From contig JAUVMD010000074.1 of assembly GCA_030600405.1 (NCBI GenBank), forward strand, positions 1-6,536: a stretch of DNA of 6,536 bases, given 5' to 3'. Numbering within the stretch: the stretch's first letter is position 1; each line of letters begins with the position of its first letter. Positions 4,856 through 6,536 of the stretch are shown one piece after another. A program made the position numbers and the translations under genes. The notes under the pieces are model-generated. The model had not been told where the DNA came from, made no database searches, and was given only the letters and a program-made list of their open reading frames with translations. This DNA is from Nitrospirota bacterium. Lineage in GTDB: Bacteria; Nitrospinota; Nitrospinia; Nitrospinales; Nitrospinaceae.

Positions 4856-5497
4856 CTCCGTGGACCAAACGGTATTCGCCAGAAAACGAAAATTGGTCAG
4901 GGCCGCGTCATAGCCGTTGCCTTCCGGGACTATGGCGGCGGCGGTGGCATCTTTTACTACAGCCACTTCAAAACCCTGCTCCAGCAATTCCCTCATATGG
5001 CTTTCGACACAGAGGTTGGCCGACATCCCGGCGAGAACTACCCGGCTGATCCCGCGTTTTCTTAATTGAAGAACAAGATCATTGGTTTCCGGCCCGTACA
5101 CTTTATGGGGACTCACCACCACGGTATTTCCATTCTCGATGTAAGGCTTGTACTGCTCCAGCCAGTCGGGACCCGATCCTTGGAAGTTTTCAAGATTCAA
5201 GGGACCCTTGCGGTCGAACATCTTAATGTTGTGCATCAGCTTCTCAAGCGCGCCCTCGAACTTCCATTCGTGGTCGGTGGGGTAGTAGTAATGAGGGGAA
5301 ATGAAAAGCGGAATGCCATTTTCCTGGGCGGCCTTGAGTAACGTTTCAATATTGGCGACCGTGTTGTTTTCCGTAACGCTCTCGCCGACCACGCCCCAGG
5401 TCACGCCTTGCGGACTCAAAAAATCGTTTTGCGGATCGGTGACGACCAGTGCCGTGTTGGTTTTGTCGATTTGCATACCGGGATTGGGAAGTGCCAT
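4835..5497 (-). CDS. Isochorismatase-type cysteine hydrolase
   Basis: The 220-residue product belongs to the isochorismatase-like cysteine hydrolase superfamily. The expected triad is visible: Asp21 in VVTDPQNDF (18-26), Lys132 in SPHKVYGPETNDL, and nucleophile Cys163 in AGMSANLCVESHMRELLEQGF (starts 156), the segment that also carries the cis-peptide turn. His69 in SPHYYYPTDHEW may help shape the pocket. Members cleave amides or ethers (nicotinamide, N-carbamoyl compounds, isochorismate), and several stress-induced ones have no known substrate; I cannot choose from sequence. No signal peptide, so cytoplasmic. The start has AGGAG 7 bases upstream. It is the first gene of the operon, 84 bases downstream of the predicted sigma54 transcription start, and its stop codon lies in a strong RNA hairpin. 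Confidence 0.92.
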   Translation of the reverse strand: MALPNPGMQIDKTNTALVVTDPQNDFLSPQGVTWGVVGESVTENNTVANIETLLKAAQENGIPLFISPHYYYPTDHEWKFEGALEKLMHNIKMFDRKGPLNLENFQGSGPDWLEQYKPYIENGNTVVVSPHKVYGPETNDLVLQLRKRGISRVVLAGMSANLCVESHMRELLEQGFEVAVVKDATAAAIVPEGNGYDAALTNFRFLANTVWSTEEAVGAI

Positions 5498-5591
5498 GGT
5501 GTTTCTCCTTTATATTAAGCTTTAAAAATTTCACCTAAGGGGGATAGAGCTAAACAGTTTCTTATTTTTCTTGAATCATTGACTGGTATAG

Positions 5592-5607
5592 AGCATGTCC
5601 CGTGCCA
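5592..5607 (-). promoter_or_regulatory. Sigma54 (-24/-12) promoter of the redox operon
   Basis: The minus strand reads TGGCACGGGACATGC, matching the sigma54 consensus TGGCAC-N5-TTGC at every position except the first T of TTGC (here A). GG and GC are at the required 12-base offset. The predicted start is near 5581, giving a leader of about 84 bases to the hydrolase ATG. Such promoters need an AAA+ activator, and one is encoded divergently next to it. Confidence 0.85.
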
Positions 5608-5674
5608 AAACGGAGATATCCTGTAACCCACTATTTTTAAACTTGTTATTGGATTATAGGGCAGGTCGAGTAAG

Positions 5675-5723
5675 TAGCGAAATTTCGCTAATAGCGAAAT
5701 TTAGTGGGCAATTTACGAAATTT
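5675..5723. promoter_or_regulatory. CGAAATTT repeat cluster, predicted enhancer (UAS) for the sigma54 activator
   Basis: CGAAATTT occurs three times in the same orientation, at 5678-5685, 5695-5702 and 5716-5723, 17 and 21 bases apart (about two helical turns). The first is inside a perfect 16-bp palindrome TAGCGAAATTTCGCTA (5675-5690). The first two also build a larger inverted repeat with 11-bp arms and a 1-base centre at 5691 (5680-5702). The cluster is roughly 95-140 bases upstream of the predicted operon start, the usual enhancer distance, and immediately upstream of the activator ATG, so it could also serve autoregulation. Confidence 0.75.
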
Positions 5724-5739
5724 GGGATATATTGAGGGT

Positions 5740-6536
5740 ATGAAAAAAGCGCATCCTGAAAACCAAACCCCGACACAACCTACTGGTCAAGCGTTAAAAG
5801 GCGTTCGCAACCTGAACAAGCTGATTTTGGAGTCGGCGGGCGAGGGTGTGTACGGTGTGGACCTTGAAGGGAATACCACATTTGTGAATCCCGCCGCGGA
5901 AAGGATGACCGGATATACGGCCAAAGAAATGATCGGAAACTGTCAACACAAGCTGACTCACCATTCGAAATCCGATGGAACGGCCTATTCGAATTTGGAA
6001 TGTCCTATTTACGCGGCTTTTAAAGATGGCAAAGTTCATCGGATTTCCAATGAAGTGTTCTGGCGAAAAGATGGAACCTCCTTTCCGGTGGAATATGTCA
6101 GCACTCCCATTTGGGAAAATTTAAAATTGCACGGGGCGGTCGTCGTTTTCAAAGACATCAGCGAACGCAAACAGGCGGAAGAGGAAATCCAATGCCTGCG
6201 TCGTCAACTGGAATTGGAAAACGCCTACCTCAATGAAGAGGTACTGGAAGCCAAGGCCTATGGGGAAATTGTCGGCAGTAGTCCGGCGCTGGAAAGCATC
6301 CTGCGGCAAATCGATATGGTGGGACCAACCGACGCCAGCGTCCTCATTACCGGCGAATCGGGAACCGGCAAGGAACTCGTGGCGCGGGAGATTCATAATC
6401 GCAGCAACCGAAGCCGGCGCACCATGATCAAAGTCAATTGCGCTTCCATTCCTAAAGAACTTTATGAAAGCGAGTTCTTTGGCCATGTCAAAGGCGCTTT
6501 CACCGGCGCCATCAAAGACCGGGCGGGCCGTTTTCA
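5740..6536 (+). CDS. Sigma54-dependent transcriptional activator, PAS plus AAA+ domains (runs off right edge)
   Basis: The first 265 codons are present; the frame is open to the window end. Residues 27-142 form a PAS sensor (ESAGEGVYGVDLEG, FVNPAAERMTGY, FWRKDGTSFPVEY, and the closing VVFKDISERK). Residues 143-172 are a helical, probably coiled-coil linker. The AAA+ domain starts near 176: GSSPALESILRQI, Walker A GESGTGKE (205-212), and the sigma54-contacting loop GAFTGA (252-257). The Walker B, arginine finger and C-terminal Fis-type helix-turn-helix should lie beyond the window. The PAS holds Cys68, His70, His74, His75 and Cys88, a possible metal, haem or redox site. GAGGG lies unusually close to the ATG, so an upstream GTG (5704) or TTG (5722) start is not excluded. 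Its job is probably to drive the divergent operon. Confidence 0.93.
   Translation, partial: MKKAHPENQTPTQPTGQALKGVRNLNKLILESAGEGVYGVDLEGNTTFVNPAAERMTGYTAKEMIGNCQHKLTHHSKSDGTAYSNLECPIYAAFKDGKVHRISNEVFWRKDGTSFPVEYVSTPIWENLKLHGAVVVFKDISERKQAEEEIQCLRRQLELENAYLNEEVLEAKAYGEIVGSSPALESILRQIDMVGPTDASVLITGESGTGKELVAREIHNRSNRSRRTMIKVNCASIPKELYESEFFGHVKGAFTGAIKDRAGRF

Larger units (their letters stand above)
5498..5739. other. Divergent regulatory region between activator and operon
   Basis: This 242-base gap contains, left to right, the leader of the hydrolase gene (about 84 bases, no obvious structure), the sigma54 promoter at 5592-5607, an AT-rich spacer (5608-5674), the CGAAATTT repeat cluster (5675-5723) and the activator start. 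I looked for an IHF site in the spacer and found no good consensus match. No clear sigma70 promoter for the activator was found. Confidence 0.75.

Overview
The window looks like chromosomal DNA of a moderate-GC bacterium. A bEBP-type sigma54 activator, a sigma54 promoter, Shine-Dalgarno sites of the AGGAG type and a secreted-protein signal peptide all fit a Gram-negative. The PAS style of the activator reminds me of Desulfobacterota, Nitrospirota or Nitrospinota, but nothing here fixes the taxon. No rRNA, tRNA, IS element, CRISPR array or phage gene is visible.

Layout. Nine genes run on the minus strand; one runs on the plus strand at the right edge. In minus-strand transcription order from about 5500 leftward: an isochorismatase-type cysteine hydrolase (5497-4835), a DsrE-like protein (4734-4372), a thioredoxin (4297-3950), two tandem short-chain dehydrogenases (3933-3196 and 3141-2362), a pyridoxamine-phosphate-oxidase-like flavin protein (2323-1694), a MarR regulator (1530-1096), a multi-pass membrane protein of unknown function (1042-275), and the first 41 codons of a small exported protein (125 to beyond the left edge). 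Reading rightward from 5740 is a PAS plus AAA+ sigma54-dependent activator, cut by the right edge inside its AAA+ domain.

Regulation can be read from the DNA. The 242-base divergent region (5498-5739) holds a near-consensus -24/-12 sigma54 promoter firing toward the hydrolase. About 100-140 bp upstream of its predicted start is a cluster of CGAAATTT repeats, the expected place and form of an enhancer for the divergent activator. This gives a complete inferred switch: activator gene, its sites, and the target operon. A second module starts at MarR: a TTGACA-N17-TATACT sigma70 promoter is overlapped by a palindromic GTATATAC operator, and a near-identical palindrome lies before the membrane-protein gene, so MarR probably represses itself and that gene.

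Together the operon is a set of small redox and detoxification proteins: thioredoxin, a sulfur-relay-like protein, two NAD(P)H reductases, a flavin protein and a cysteine hydrolase. A stress or electrophile/quinone response is a reasonable inference, but the substrate is unknown. The oddest coding feature is that the two adjacent SDRs have different missing catalytic residues: the first lacks the catalytic Tyr (and has Thr for Ser), while the second lacks the catalytic Asn. The gaps between operon genes also contain well-formed RNA hairpins that could tune expression of individual genes.
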